A stretch of 64,000 nt of DNA from Apium graveolens (GCF_009905375.1 NC_133649.1:226941275-227005274); one strand, 5' to 3'; positions 37,101 through 49,500 are shown, numbered from the stretch's first letter. The notes: generated by a model not told the origin, from the sequence alone. Numbers and translations are program-made.

Positions 37101-38306
37101 TTGGAGAATCCCGAGTCTACTTCACATGGTAAGACTTTGATCAACGAATCTTTTCCGGATGAGCAGTTGTTCGCAGTTCAGGAGGAAGAGCCATGGTTCG
37201 CAGATATTGTGAATTATCTTGTCATCAATATAATGCCTCCTAATTTTAATACAGCTCAAAAGAAGAAGTTTCTGCATGAGGTGAAGTGGTATATGTGGGA
37301 TGAACCGTATTTATTTAGACAGGGAGCTGACCAGATCATCAGGAGATGTATCCCATTCTGTGAGACAAAGGGGATATTACGAGACTGCCACTCCACAGTT
37401 TATGGTAGACATTATGGTGGTGAGAAGACGACAGCTCGTATTCTGCAAGCAGGTTTTTTCTGGCCTACGTTGTTTAAGGATGCTCATCAGTTCGTTTTAA
37501 AGTGTGATTGTTGCCAAAAAGTGGGAAATCTTACGAGAAAGGATGAGATGCCGTTAAATGTGATGTTTGAAGTCGAGGTCTTTGATGTTTGGGGAATCGA
37601 TTTCATGGGGCCATTTATCTCGTCCTGCAATAATCAGTACATCTTGCTAGCAGTCGATTATGTCTCAAAATGGGTAGAAGTCAAAGCTCTACCGACGAAT
37701 GATGCAAAGGTAGTGTTGAATTTTCTTCATAAGCAGATTTTCACAAGGTTTGGAACGCCACGAGTAATCATAAGTGATGAAGGGTCACATTTCTGCAACC
37801 GTAAGTTCACTTCTATGATGCAGCACTACAATGTGAATCATCGTGTTGCTACTGCCTATCATCCGCAAACGAATGGTCAAGCGGAAGTGTCTAATATAGA
37901 GATCAAGCGCATTTTAGAGAAGGTTGTTTGTCCGTCAAGGAAGGATTGGTCTTTAAAGCTCGATGAAGCTGTTTGGGCTTACAGAACAACATATAAGACT
38001 CCACTTGGGATGTCCCCGTTTCAACTTGTGTATGATAAGGGATGTCATTTACCTGCGGAGCTTGAGCATAAGGCTTATTGGGCATTGAAGAAGTTGAACC
38101 TGGATCTAGATGCAGCTGGAAAGAAGCGAATGCTTCAGCTAAATGAACTTGATGAATTTCGACTCCAAGCGTACGAGAACAACAAAATGTACAAGGAAAA
38201 AGTGAAAAGGTGGCACGAAAGGAAGTTATATCCTAAGTCATTTGTGTCGGGGCAACAAGTTCTTTTTTATTCAACTCTCGTCTCCGACTTTTTCCTGGGA
38301 AGTTGA
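37101..38306 (+). pseudogene. Athila-like integrase
   Basis: 401 open codons. The zinc-binding HHCC domain is visible (CHSTVYGRHYGGEKT, then CDCCQKVGN). The core carries WGIDFMGPF, VIISDEGSHF and NGQAEVSNIEIK for the D,D-35-E triad, followed by WAYRTTYKTPLGMSPF. The frame is lost at about 38280; matching C-terminal sequence ([17 protein letters not shown]) continues in another frame until it is cut off at 38376 by LTR sequence. No polypurine tract or extra ORF remains. Confidence 0.9.
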
Positions 38307-38376
38307 AATCAAGGTGGTCTGGACCTTTTATTGTCAAAACTGTGTTTCCACATGGAGCGGTGGAGATTTTTGAGAG

Positions 38377-39540
38377 CTGAGCGGTCACTCAGCAGAGCTG
38401 AGCGGGCGCTCAGGGACGGAAAATTAGAATTATTATTTCGGACTCCTAGTTCTGTTTAACTTCCAACTTCTGAGATATCTGGGTATTATGGGATTCCTAT
38501 ATAAGTAGTTTTCAGAGACGTTTCACAAAGGTTGGATCGTAGTATTAATCGAAGAGCGAGGAGATAAGGAAGAAGACCGTTTTAGCACACCACAATGAAG
38601 AGGAAGCATATTTTCTTGTGATTCTTTATTTCGTTGTAACGTTGGATGCTAGTTTTCTTTACTTTGAACCTATTTACTCTTGTGACGTACTCTGGTTTAA
38701 TATAAGTAGTTTTAGTTATTATTCTCGTGTGTTATTATCATGTTTTCATATGAACCCATGATGACGATGAGTACTATCATGGGCTAATCGTGATCATGGG
38801 GTCGTAACGGATTTACTATGGAATCCTTTAGTTTGTTGTTTAATACCTTAGTGTGTGATAATTGTATGATATCTAGTATTGGTTGTGCTTATTCGTCTTA
38901 TGTGCGTCGCGAGAATATAAGATAGGGTGTTAACCTCTTGTGAAGCGACAATGGATCTTGAGATTTAGAACTTGCCATGCTAGCATAGGTTCATGTACGA
39001 GTATGCATGATTAGTGGGTAACTCTAACCGTTTTATTCACCCTGTGTAATCAAAAGGAACAACTTGTGCTTAAATCATTATATTGTCAATTTCTGTAGAC
39101 ATATAGGGACTCAACATAATTGATGCCTATTCAACTTCTATCTTAATTGTGGATGTTTTGTAGAATGGTATTAGTACAATGAAAGTTGGCTTTTATCAGT
39201 TTCGTGTTGTTCGATTAATATCATAAATGTTGCATGCTAAGGGTAATAACAATGACTATTGAAGGAAGTAGTAATGGAGTTATGATCTCATGTGTGTTTT
39301 AATATTGTTAATTCAAGTGTTAATTAAGTGCTTAATTCTCGTAGTTAATTGTAGTTAATAATTAGTTAATCAATTCTAAGTGTTATTGTTTTAACATTGA
39401 GAACTAATCATACATTGGTGAGTGAGTGTAATTGAACATAATTAGTCTGAGTCTCTGTGGGAATGAACTAGAAAGTATTCTATATTACTTGCGAACGCGT
39501 ATACTTGCGTGTGTTATTAGCGCGTGTTTTCACCCTAACA
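38377..39540 (+). mobile_element. Athila-like 3' LTR, lacking its first 244 bases or so
   Basis: Joins integrase coding sequence at 38376/38377. The first 37 bases are the reverse complement of 31793-31829 with one mismatch; then colinear LTR homology runs to the end CACCCTAACA. The TATA box is retained (near 38497). The polypurine tract and LTR start were removed by the same rearrangement. Confidence 0.9.
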
Positions 39541-39582
39541 ACCCCCCTCTGTATTATTGCTGCATTGTTAGGGACTAACAAT

Positions 39583-39594
39583 TTGTATCAAAGC
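39583..39594 (+). promoter_or_regulatory. Copia-2 primer-binding site (initiator tRNA-Met)
   Basis: TTGTATCAAAGC lies two bases after the LTR end GGGACTAACA and differs at two places from the copia consensus TGGTATCAGAGC. Confidence 0.8.
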
Positions 39595-39640
39595 AAGCTC
39601 TTGAAGCACAAAGAGTTTAAAGATCACAACAAACAGCAAG

Positions 39641-40693
39641 ATGAACAAGAAGGATGTTGGAGTCAAAATTCCTTTTATGGACAAAGATAATTACCATCAC
39701 TGGAAGGTAAAGATGCATCTTCATTTACTTTCTCAAGATGAGGCCTATGTGGATTGCATAGAGAGAGGTCCTCATGTACCAATGAGAGCTGCAACTGGAA
39801 ATGAGCCATCAGTTCCCAAACCAAGAAATGAATGTTCAGATCCTGATATTGAACAAGCCAGGAAAGACAAGAAGGCCATGAATATTTTATTCAATGGAGT
39901 TGATGGTGACATGTTTGACAACATCATCAATTGCAAGACAGCCAAGGAGGTTTGGGACACCATTCAAATAATTTGTGATACCGAACAAGTTAGAGAAAAC
40001 AAGACACAGTTACTAATTCAGCAATATGAGCATTTCCACTGTGAAGAAGGTGAAACTCTCACTGATATCTTTAGTAGATTTCAAAAGCTACTAAATGCTC
40101 TGAAGCTGCATGGAAGAGTCTACCAAACCAAAGATTCTAGCCTCAAATTCCTGAGATCCCTTCCAAAAGAATGGAAACCAATGACAGTCTCCTTGAGAAA
40201 TTCACAAGAATATAAGGAGTTTACACTAGAGAGGTTGTATGGCATTCTAAAGACTTATGAGCTTGAAATAGAGTAAGATGAAATAATGGAGAAAGGGAGA
40301 AAGAAAGGAGGGTCCATTGCACTGGTTGCTGAGTTAGAGAAGGAGAAGGAGATGAAGATAGATGCTGTTGAGTCCACTTCAAAGGTCTGTGAAAACAAGG
40401 GCAAGGGGCTGGTAGCAGAAAATTAAGATTCTTTGAGCCAATATTATATGGATGATATTGATGAACATCTTGCATTTCTTTCTAGAAGATTTTCCAAGAT
40501 CAAGTTCAAGAAGAACTTTGGAGCAGCTAAGCCAAATAGAAACATGGTGGATAAATCAAATTTCAAGTGTTTCAAATGTGGCTTGGCAGGGCACTTTGCC
40601 AGTGAGTGTATAAAGTCAGATTCCAATAAAAAAAAGTTTGAGCCTGTGGATTATAAACAAAAGTATTTTGAGTTGCTCAAACAAAAGGATTGA
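39641..40693 (+). pseudogene. gag: Copia-2 gag with zinc knuckle
   Basis: From ATG 39641, the UBN2-type gag core is present: FMDKDNYHHWKVKMHLHL, AKEVWDTIQIICD, YEHFHCEEGETLTDIFSRFQ and LKFLRSLPKEWKPM. TAA at 40274 and a second TAA at about 40424 interrupt it. The zinc knuckle CFKCGLAGHFASEC is at 40568-40609. A stop follows at 40691. This is the full-length equivalent of the truncated gag in Copia-1. Confidence 0.9.
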
Positions 40694-40732
40694 GATTTTA
40701 TTACACAAGAAAATGACTGGGCAGCAGATGGT

Positions 40733-41716
40733 TTGGATGAGGATGAAGATGTCAGCTATGTCAATCTAGCCCTAATGGCCAAGTCTGATGAAAAAGAGAC
40801 AAGTTTTTCAAGTAATCAGGTAATCACCACTAACCTTGCACATTTATCTAAAGCTAAGTGTAATGATGCAATAAATGACATGTCTACAGAATTATATCAT
40901 TTGTGTGTTACACTTAAGTCCCTCACTAAGGAAAATATTAAAATCAAAGAAAACAATTTATTTTTGAGTGAAAGGAATAATGTGCTAGAGTCTCAGTTTA
41001 TTGAATTTGAAAAATTGAGAATAGAATGCAAGATAGCTAAGGAGGAATTAACTGAGTCCTTGAAGAAAGAAGAAAGTTTGAAGAAGCAGCTTGATCGTGA
41101 ACAGGAGGTGATTAAGGCATGGAAATTATTTAGAGATGTCCATGCTCAAATCACCAAAGTTCAAGGTATTGAGTCCTTCTGTGATGCAGCCTGGAAAAAG
41201 AGTAAAGAGAAGCTGGAATCCAATTTGGTTGAAGGATTGCTAACAAATGTAGATTCGACGGATGATGAGATTTATTCGTCGGATAATTAAAAAGGTTATC
41301 CGTCGAGTGACAAAAATCCTCATCCGTCGGCTGTGAGCAAACCTGTGAGTAAAGCCAAACTTGCCAAGTTAAATGAAAAATATGGATCAGTTTCCAAAAA
41401 CTTTATTTCAGGAGAATCGAGTCAAGTGAAGAAGGAGACGAAAGTGAATGTTGGTCATCTGTCCATCAAGTAATTGAATGACAGATTAGAAAAGATTGAG
41501 GTTAAAACAGAGGCTAAAAAGAAAAACAATAGAGGAAAGTATGAATTAACAAACATAACAACTACACACATGATAAATATGCTCCTAAAAAATTTGTATT
41601 AAATGTAGTAGTGTTAATCATCTGTTTGTTAATTGCAAAATTGTCATGCCTACTTCTATGACTGTACCACCTTCTTTTCGCAATATGAGTGTTATGCCTT
41701 CTATGCCTATGAATGC
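40733..41716 (+). pseudogene. Copia-2 gag C-terminal coiled coil and second knuckle
   Basis: Acidic start, then a coiled-coil region (MSTELYHLCVTLKSLTKEN, ENNLFLSERNNVLES, EELTESLKKEESLKKQLD). A block with CGACGGATGA (41256-41265) and three inverted or variant copies up to 41330 follows, then TAA at 41288. A second knuckle (CIKCSSVNHLFVNC, 41595-41636) lies in another frame. The nested gypsy element begins at 41717, and the same gag region resumes at 47960. Confidence 0.8.
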
Positions 41717-41975
41717 TGTGATAACCCAAATTTTTGGTATAATTAAAACCTTAATGAATAGTGATTCTACGGATGCATGTAAGGACTTATAGCTCACCCT
41801 ATATAAGTGTTGGAGTTTTGAAGTTCCGAGGACGTAAGGTTATCGTACTAAGAAAATAAGTGAATGCAAAAGCCGTCAGAATTCGAATATTTTACCTTTT
41901 ACTAATTGTTTTGGAAATTATGAGATATAAACGAATATGAGAAATATATAATATACCAAGGGAATTATAAGGATT
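41717..41975 (+). mobile_element. 5' LTR fragment of the nested chromovirus
   Basis: 259 bases identical to 43734-43992 except one position (G at about 41908, A in the other copy). Homology then stops abruptly at AAGGATT, so about 3.97 kb of LTR was deleted. Confidence 0.95.
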
Positions 41976-43733
41976 GAGCGTTGTAATTGTGCAACCATAT
42001 ATGCTAAGTAATTGTTTAAAAGTGGTAATAACATATTAAGGACATACAATAAAGATCTTTAATACGATCGTAAAAGAATGCAAGAAAAATGCTGGTGTGA
42101 TTGAAGGTACGCTCCTACTAAATTATCAGTAGGAGTATTTTAATGGATTCTAGATCTGACCAACCCTTATGAATTTGAGGAGTAGAGTTTCCAAGAACTG
42201 AAAGAGAAATTAGTAACAATCCTGATGTCAGTAATACTTGATGTTAAAAATGGGATTATGTGATTATAGCAATGCGTCTAAGCAACGTAAGGAGTATGAT
42301 ATAGGATGTCCCGAGCGTGGCCTAGAATTAGTTGCGATAGTATTTGCACTAAGGAGTTAGAAACTTTAATTTATGGGGAAAATTATGATTTTTTTTTCAT
42401 AGTATGGAGTGTATACTGACGTAGAACATGAGATAGAGGATATAGTCGAAATTGATCAGGATTAGGATTGTGACATTTATTATCACCTAAGAGAGGCCAA
42501 TGTGGTGGTCAACGCTTAAAGTAAGAAAAGTAAGATTAAGGGTGCTAAAGTGCTTAGTAGCTGGTGAGAGAATTTGAAAGGATGTCGCTTGAAGTTGAGA
42601 TAAAAGGAAAATAACTAGAGAAATTAACTAAATCAGGATTTAGTTAGATTGACCAGGGAGTTAAAGTTTTATCAAGAAAGAACAATGAAGAAGAAAAAGA
42701 ATTAATTATACGAAAGAATGAGAGATGTATATAGTTAAGGGAAATGTATGAGTAACTGAACATGGAGAATGATATTATCAAATGGGGAAAGAAAGTACTC
42801 GACCTGTCAAGTAATATGTGTATAAAGGAGATAGTTGTGCGAAATATAGTTCTGGTAGTAATTATGTCGGAAAGAGACTCAGGTTTTAGTTCCAGATGAA
42901 AGCAAGATTAAGCATGAGCACCGCTTGTGAGTCGCAGATCGATGGACAATGCGAATACAACGATGATGCTCGAAAGGGCAAAGAATTCAAGATCGAAGAT
43001 TTTGCGTTACTAAAAGTACCACGCGAGAAATAATTAGCGAGGAATCATTAACAAAGAAAGCTATGCTAGAGTTCATTATACCACGAGAGGTTCTAAATCT
43101 TATAAATTGGGTCATATACCAATTTCACGTCGCCCTTAAATCGTAGCAAGTATGCAGCATATTTCCGTATTTAAGTTACGGAAGAATAACTTTGATGCCT
43201 GCCACGTGATGGAAAATAAAGGTGTAGAGGTATAACCAAACTCCCTTATATGAGGTTAAGAGTGAGAAATTATTGAGGAACAAACCTTTAGAGATAATAA
43301 GAGTGCAATGAAAGGATCATTCAAACTGTAGAGGGCATGTTTAGAGTCGGTGCTATAAACCTTAAGGGAATATGAAGTGGGAGACTATGTGTTACTAAAA
43401 TTGTCACCATAAAGAAGGAGTGTTGAGGTTTGGAAAGAAAGGAAAGTTAAGCCTCATATTTATTGGACCATATGATATTTTGAAAAGGATGGGACCCTTA
43501 GCTTATGAGCATATGGAACTATAATCGGAACTGACTTACATAGAGCAGCTAGTGAAGATCATGGATCACAGGGATCAAGCATTGAGTAACAAGGCTAGAA
43601 AGCTGACCAAAGTTTTATGGAGAAATTAGGATATTGAGGAAACAACCTGGAAACTAGAGAACGCAATGCTGGAAAAGTACCCTCACCTATTCTCAACTTG
43701 ATTCCGGGCGGAATCCTTTTAAGGAGGGAGGAC
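41976..43733 (+). pseudogene. Decayed pol of the nested chromovirus
   Basis: Heavily broken. Recognisable scraps are an RNase H stretch at about 42300-42520 (RGLELVAIVFALR-like, then CDIYYHLREANVVVNA) and the integrase end plus chromodomain-like tail at 43440-43690 (IGPYDILKRMGPLAYEHM, KVLWRN, then YPHLFS). The purine-rich AAGGAGGGAGGAC precedes the 3' LTR as polypurine tract. No frame is longer than a few dozen codons; gag, protease and the RT core are not recognisable. Confidence 0.75.
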
Positions 43734-46700
43734 TGTGATAACCCAAATTTTTGGTATAATTAAAACCTTAATGAATAGTGATTCTACGGATGCATGTAAG
43801 GACTTATAGCTCACCCTATATAAGTGTTGGAGTTTTGAAGTTCCGAGGACGTAAGGTTATCGTACTAAGAAAATAAGTGAATGCAAAAGCCGTCAGAATT
43901 CGAATATTTTACCTTTTACTAATTATTTTGGAAATTATGAGATATAAACGAATATGAGAAATATATAATATACCAAGGGAATTATAAGGATTAGAATTTC
44001 ATAATAATAATTTAATCCAAGTATTAATAATAAGGAAGGAATGCATTAGTAAGGAATGCACTACGAATCATTTTAGGAAATAATCGAACTTACTTAAGGA
44101 AATCATACGAAAGGCGTAAGTTGGCACATAAAAAGTCATTATCCATGAACACCATGCAACTAGGAAGATTAGAAGCTAACTAAGACAATTAGAAAGCCAA
44201 ATGGTTGGTTAGTAGCAAACTAAAATAGTGTTATGAATAGTGTAATAGCATAGTACATGGAATAGTATGTGAATAGTTGGAAGTATGGCCACACTTTGAC
44301 AACTTTTACAAGACAAAGACCTTAAAGTCTTCTACAACTGATCAATACACGTTCATATATTCATATACATCAGTTATATCACACAAAAGTAGAGAACAAG
44401 AGAGCAAAACACACATTCTTCTTCATTTCTTCAAAACTGCCCAGCATGAACACCAAGGAAAGAAAAATTCAAATCTCACGATTTACTCATCTACAAATCA
44501 CCAAATTTGGACCAAAAGTTCTTCAATATATGTATGAGGTACGTTCAAAATTTCATGGCCATCCGATTAGTATAACATATCCAAATCCTTGCTCAAAGAT
44601 GAAGGTGAATAGTAACTCCGAAATTTTCTAAATTGTTTTCTTGATTTCTCTTGCAAGTTTAAGGATGATAAGCATAGATCAGGGGTCTCATAAGGCTTAC
44701 AAGCTCTTGTTAGTATGTTTAAGGATTCAAAGAAGGTACAACCACTCTCCACCCTTTGTATTTCTTTGAGTTTTAAGCATAGTTAGAAGATATGTTCAAG
44801 AATGACATGATCCTTAGAGAATGGAGTTTGGATTGTTAAATCTTGATGATGGATTGTTGTGATTGATTTTTGTTGGTTAAATCTTGAAGTTTATGGACTG
44901 ATAAGGTTATAAATATATTGAGTTGTTGATTTTGTTGTTGGTTTAAGTGGTTAAATAATTTAAAATCGGGAAATGCTTAGTATAGAGATGTTATAATGTC
45001 CGTTTGTAATAAGGTCATATTTAGAGTTATGTTCCGAAATGATAAGCTCATATTTTCCCAAACCACTGTCCATGGCTGTAAATATATGGTTTTCTAGTTT
45101 TTAAGAATGTATGGTTCGCCTTGATACAATTTACGGTTTGTGAGAAACGAGCGTTTTCGTGACGGAGACTTAAGAAGCGATTCTGCATAAATGTTTTCCC
45201 TTAAAATCTACACTTAAACCCTTTTGAAAATGATTCGAGTTATGCAATTTTTATGATAAGTAAAATGGACAGGAAAGAAGACTCTCCAAAAGATTTTGAG
45301 CAAAAATTTTAATTTTTCTGTTTTATATAAATGTTGGAACCAAAGTTGCGCGAAGGCGCTTTGCCTCGCATAGCCATTACATAGCTACTGCCTTGTTCTG
45401 TTAATACGGGAAAATGAGACTTCTAACCAGAGCCAAGTTCTTGCTTATTTGCAAATTAGAAGTTCTGTAGATCATTCATGCAAAAAAAAAGGGTGTGTCA
45501 TTTGAGTTAACGGTTAAGGAGATAGAGGCGTTTTAGTGAAACTAGCGCAAATAGTACAACTCCGTAGTTGACTTGGATTCTAAAATGTGTTTCACCTATT
45601 TAAACTTGAAATTTCCAAATCGAAATATTTTTTATAAATATTAAAAATACTCAAGAAGTTCCTTGAGGTGGTTTCGTATTTAATTACAAATTTTCTGATT
45701 TACTAAAAATGGTGAAGCGCAAGTCGCATAATAGTAATTCAGTGAAAAGTCAACTATGGAAGTACTACTTTGACCGCCCGTTTTGGCCAAGTTAATAATA
45801 TAATTTAGAGATGATCAAAACACGAGAGTTGTTAAGGATTGTAAGAAGAACACATAGGTGTGTCGAACGAGATTTTTAAATGGACAGTAACGAGGTGTGA
45901 GTTGTCGTAAGTTAAATGAACCCGAGAGAGTGAAGGTCGGGTAGAGTGAGTCTACTTAGAATAAGTCGATCATTGGTTAACCCGACTAACCGAGGTTATA
46001 TTATGTCTTGGTAGAGGTTCCAGGACCGAGAGGGATACATCAAGGTAGAGCTTGGACATCAGGCAAGTTTTTGAAATCTTATCTTATGATATCCATGCTT
46101 TAATTACTGTTGTGATTATGATGCCATGCTTTACAGTTTTAAATAAACGAATGATATATGCTTGTCTATAATTTCAATACGCCTATAATGTGCGTTTGTT
46201 TATGAAATATAATTGCATTCCATACAAGTATGAGAAGTTGGAATTTATTTCCGAGATAATACGTTATAGTGGGAGTCAGAGATATTTTTAATAATGATTT
46301 AATTCGGGGATTAGCCGGATTTGAGATATTTTGATTTTATTAACAAAGTAAGTTCGCGTGAGATATATCGAGCGAACGTTTGAGATTTAATTTGAATTAA
46401 TATCTTTAATAAGTATTTGAATATTTATTTAAGGGATATCCTTATTTGATTATTTATTATGTAAAATAATATTTAGAGGATTATTAAATATCCAGAAAGT
46501 ATTTAAAAATACATTAAATATATTATAAATCATTTTACTTTACTTAAAAAGTATTTAACTATTAAAAGGTATTTATAGGGTATTAAATCATGTCTTAACT
46601 ATTTATTTAAGGTTTATTAATTAATTAAACCTTATCTAAAAAAAATATTCTGATACTCTAAATATTTAATGAAAATATTTTTCCGGACTTCTAAAAATTA

Positions 46701-47959
46701 TTTAAAAATAGACGTAGTTCCCGAAGGTACTTTCTAAATTATTCAAACCTCAATGAAGGGATCAATCAATTGAAACTTATCAAAAACTTGGGGAACTTGG
46801 TCTAGAAGCATAAGAGTTTTGCTTCTTCGCTCAGTGAAAAACAAGAAGTCAATATATGTATCACCCTACTATAGTTAGGGATTTGAAAATAATTTCAAGT
46901 CAAAACTCTGAAAACTCCCAAGGATCAATTGAATTAAAAGTTGAAAAACAAATCATCTGATTAAAGGTCAACCCAGAACGATCTATTCCTTCGATAAAGG
47001 ATTTTATGTAAATGATATAATTGTTTTGGGACTGGAATGTGGCCTACCCGGCACGGAGAGGTATCGGGTAGTGACCAAGCGCGGAGTGGCACAGTATACA
47101 GTTATATGGTCTCTGTGACCATTGACTTTCGGACTTGCACGGAAATGGGCAACCATCGTGTAATGTCTTAATAAGCCCAAAGGTGGCTAGGTTTGTATTC
47201 CTTCTACTAGTAGAGAAAATTTCGTACTCGGCTGATCACCGGTACGTGGTTTATTCCAGTATAGTCCCTTTCTTCCATTTTGGAAAATTGTTGTGCAATC
47301 TACAACAGAAGGCCGATAAGGCTGAGTTTTAAATCATGAGATACATGATGTGAATACCAAATCCAGTTTATAATTCTGGTTCGAGTAAAATCTTGAAGTT
47401 TGAAAAAGAGATGGATACAAGTATAAAGTGGATATAATGTTACAGTTGATTTGAGAATATTACAAGTTTGACAAGCATATATGTTTTCAGAAATCTTTGA
47501 AAAATATGAAGTACATTTATTGTTATATATATATATATACACACATAAATATATATGTACCTTGCTGAGCCATAGTGCTCACTCTTGCTTTTATATATTA
47601 CATCACAACAGATAACCAGTATGCCGGTGTGGGACTTAGTCGCTTGCAGTCATGGGGAGAATCCATGGCAGCTTTGTTTCAGGTGCACCAGAGTATCAGA
47701 TAGGTATAAGATATCCGTCATAATTATTGTAACTTCATGTAGAAGTTATGAATAATTGTTTGAGATCCTATAAAGTATATTTGAGTTTTAATAACAGATG
47801 ATACTTGTTGTACATCGTTTCTAAGGCTATAACTTGTGAGTATGAATGATTGAGGTCTTATTGTGCAGTGATGAGTTTTTAAGTTAAAATAAAGATTTTT
47901 GTGATTGGTTGAGGACGTGACGACCTTAATCCCGGAACCTCGGATTTGAGGGCGTTACA
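43734..47959 (+). mobile_element. 4.2-kb 3' LTR of the nested chromovirus
   Basis: 4,226 bases from TGTGATAACCC to GGCGTTACA. No protein-coding gene is recognised in it; small frames at 44277-44631, 47135-47332 and 47300-47542 look like chance. The CTTGCTGAGCC...GCTCACTCTTGC block at 47562-47590 is shared with the other long LTRs of the window. A TA-rich microsatellite lies at 47523-47542. Confidence 0.9.
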
Positions 47960-48299
47960 AATGCTATGTCTGCACAGAATATGAATGCACAATTTGCTAA
48001 CATGCCATTTGCACCTAACCCTTATTATGCTGCATTTAGTATGCCTCAAATACCACTTAGCATGACCTACCGGAATAATATGTTTACAAATAGCATGCCA
48101 TTTCCTGTTAATCAAAATGTGCATGATTATTCAGTTTTAATGTATGGTTTCAAAGGTCCAACTCAAATGACTAAGGATGAATCTGATATTCCCAAGTCAA
48201 ATGAGATCAAACCTAAGAAACAAAAGAAGAAAAGGCTGGACCCAAGGAAACTTGGGTACCAAAATCAACTTGATTTGATTTTAATGTGTGCAGGGAAAT
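47960..48299 (+). pseudogene. Copia-2 gag-protease linker, resumed after the insertion
   Basis: Picks up the frame cut at 41716 after the AATGC duplication: a Met/Asn/Pro-rich stretch (MNAQFANMPFAPNPYYAAF) and a Lys-rich tail (KPKKQKKKRLDPRKLG) just before the protease. Confidence 0.8.
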
Positions 48300-48608
48300 A
48301 GAAAGAATCTGTGGTACTTGGATAGTGGCTGTTCAAGACACATGACTGGAGATTCTACCCTGCTCACAGTGTTCAAGGAAAGAGCTGGCCCAAGTATTAC
48401 TTTTGGAGATGACATCAAGGGTTATACTGTGGGATATGGCTTGATTTCAAAAGACAATGTCATCATTGAGGAGGTTGCCTTAGTGGATGGTCTCAAGCAC
48501 AATTTGCCGAGTATCAGCTAACTTTATGACAAAGGCAATTCAGTAACCTTCAATTCAGAAGCATGTGTTATGCCAAACAAGAGGAGCAACAAAGTGGTTC
48601 TCACTTGA
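48288..48608 (+). pseudogene. Copia-2 aspartic protease
   Basis: Catalytic motif DSGCSRHMTG, then AGPSITFGDDIKGYTVGYG and VALVDGLKHNLPSIS. A TAA at 48519-48521 and a TGA at about 48606 interrupt the domain. Compared with Copia-1 the motif has Arg in place of Gly after SGCS. Confidence 0.85.
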
Positions 48609-49500
48609 GTGAGAAAAGGAAATGTGTACCTAGCTGACTTCAACTCATCAAATGCAGAATCTGTTACTAGTCTTCTCAGTAAAGCAAGTCAAGATGAAAG
48701 TTGGCTATGGCATAAGAAGCTATCCCATCTAAAATTCAAGATCATGAATGAGCTTGTAAAGAAAGAACTGGTTATAGGTATTCCTCAAGTGGAGTTCTCT
48801 AAGGATGGACTGTGTGATGCTTTCCAAAAGGGAAAGCAAATCAAAGCATCATTCAGAAAGAAGCTTGATTCAACAATTGAAGAACCTTTACAACTGCTAC
48901 ACATGGATTTGTTTGGACCATTCAATGTGTTCTCCATCTCAAGGAAAAGATTTTGCCTAGTAATTATTGATGATTCTCAAAGTTCTCTTGGACATATTTC
49001 CTAAAGTCTAAAGATGAGGCTATTGAAATCATCATCAATCACATAAGGCAAGTCAACAATCATCCCGACTTTAAAGTTAGAAGAATCAGGAGTGACAATG
49101 GAACTGAGTTCAAGAATTCTGTCATGAGGGCATTTTGTGAAGAGAAGGTTATTATGCATGAGTTTTCAGCAGTAAGAACACCTCAACAAAATGGAGTAGT
49201 AGAAAGAAAGAACAGATCACTTATTAAAGCTGCAAGGACAATGCTTGAAGAATCAAAGTTATCAACATACTTCTGGGCTGAAGCTGTAAATACTGCATGC
49301 TATACTCAGAATATTTCTTTGCTTAATCAAGCAAAATGCATGACTCCCTACCAATTGTTCAAGAACAAGAAGCCAACTCTAAATTTTCTTCATGTCTTTG
49401 GCTGTAAATATTATATCTTGAGAAATCAAACTGATCAAAATGGCAAGTTTGATGCTAAAGCAGATGAAGGAATTTTTGTGCTGTTGGTAAAGCATACAGA
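48609..49500 (+). pseudogene. Copia-2 pre-integrase and integrase
   Basis: GAG-pre-integrase (WLWHKKLSHLKFKIMNEL) is followed by LCDAFQKGKQ, in which the second zinc-ligand Cys is replaced by Phe. The catalytic blocks are HMDLFGPF, RIRSDNGTEFKN and QQNGVVERKNRSL. Frameshifts occur near 48975 and 49480. Confidence 0.85.

Larger units (their letters stand above)
31549..39540 (+). mobile_element. Athila-like Ty3/gypsy element nested in the Copia-2 LTR (TSD ACCCC)
   Basis: Starts TGATAAGTGG and ends CACCCTAACA, with ACCCC on both sides (31544-31548 and 39541-39545). Domain order gag, protease, RT, RNase H, integrase is that of Ty3/gypsy. The primer-binding site fits tRNA-Asp and the gag/protease sequence type fits the Athila/Tat group. 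No envelope-like ORF is present: integrase runs almost directly into the 3' LTR. The element is disabled by several stops and two frameshifts, and the start of its 3' LTR is deleted. Confidence 0.9.
41717..47959 (+). mobile_element. Chromovirus-type Ty3/gypsy derivative nested in Copia-2 (TSD AATGC)
   Basis: Starts TGTGATAACCC and ends GAGGGCGTTACA, flanked by AATGC at 41712-41716 and 47960-47964. It consists of the first 259 bases of a 5' LTR, 1.76 kb of decayed internal DNA, and a 4.2-kb 3' LTR. Long LTRs with this end type, plus a chromodomain-like integrase tail, fit the Tekay/Del lineage. Confidence 0.9.

Noticed and set aside
31549..39540. An infectious-retrovirus-like envelope gene in the Athila-like element
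   Set aside because: Integrase runs to within 70 bases of the 3' LTR sequence and no further ORF, signal peptide or membrane segment is present.
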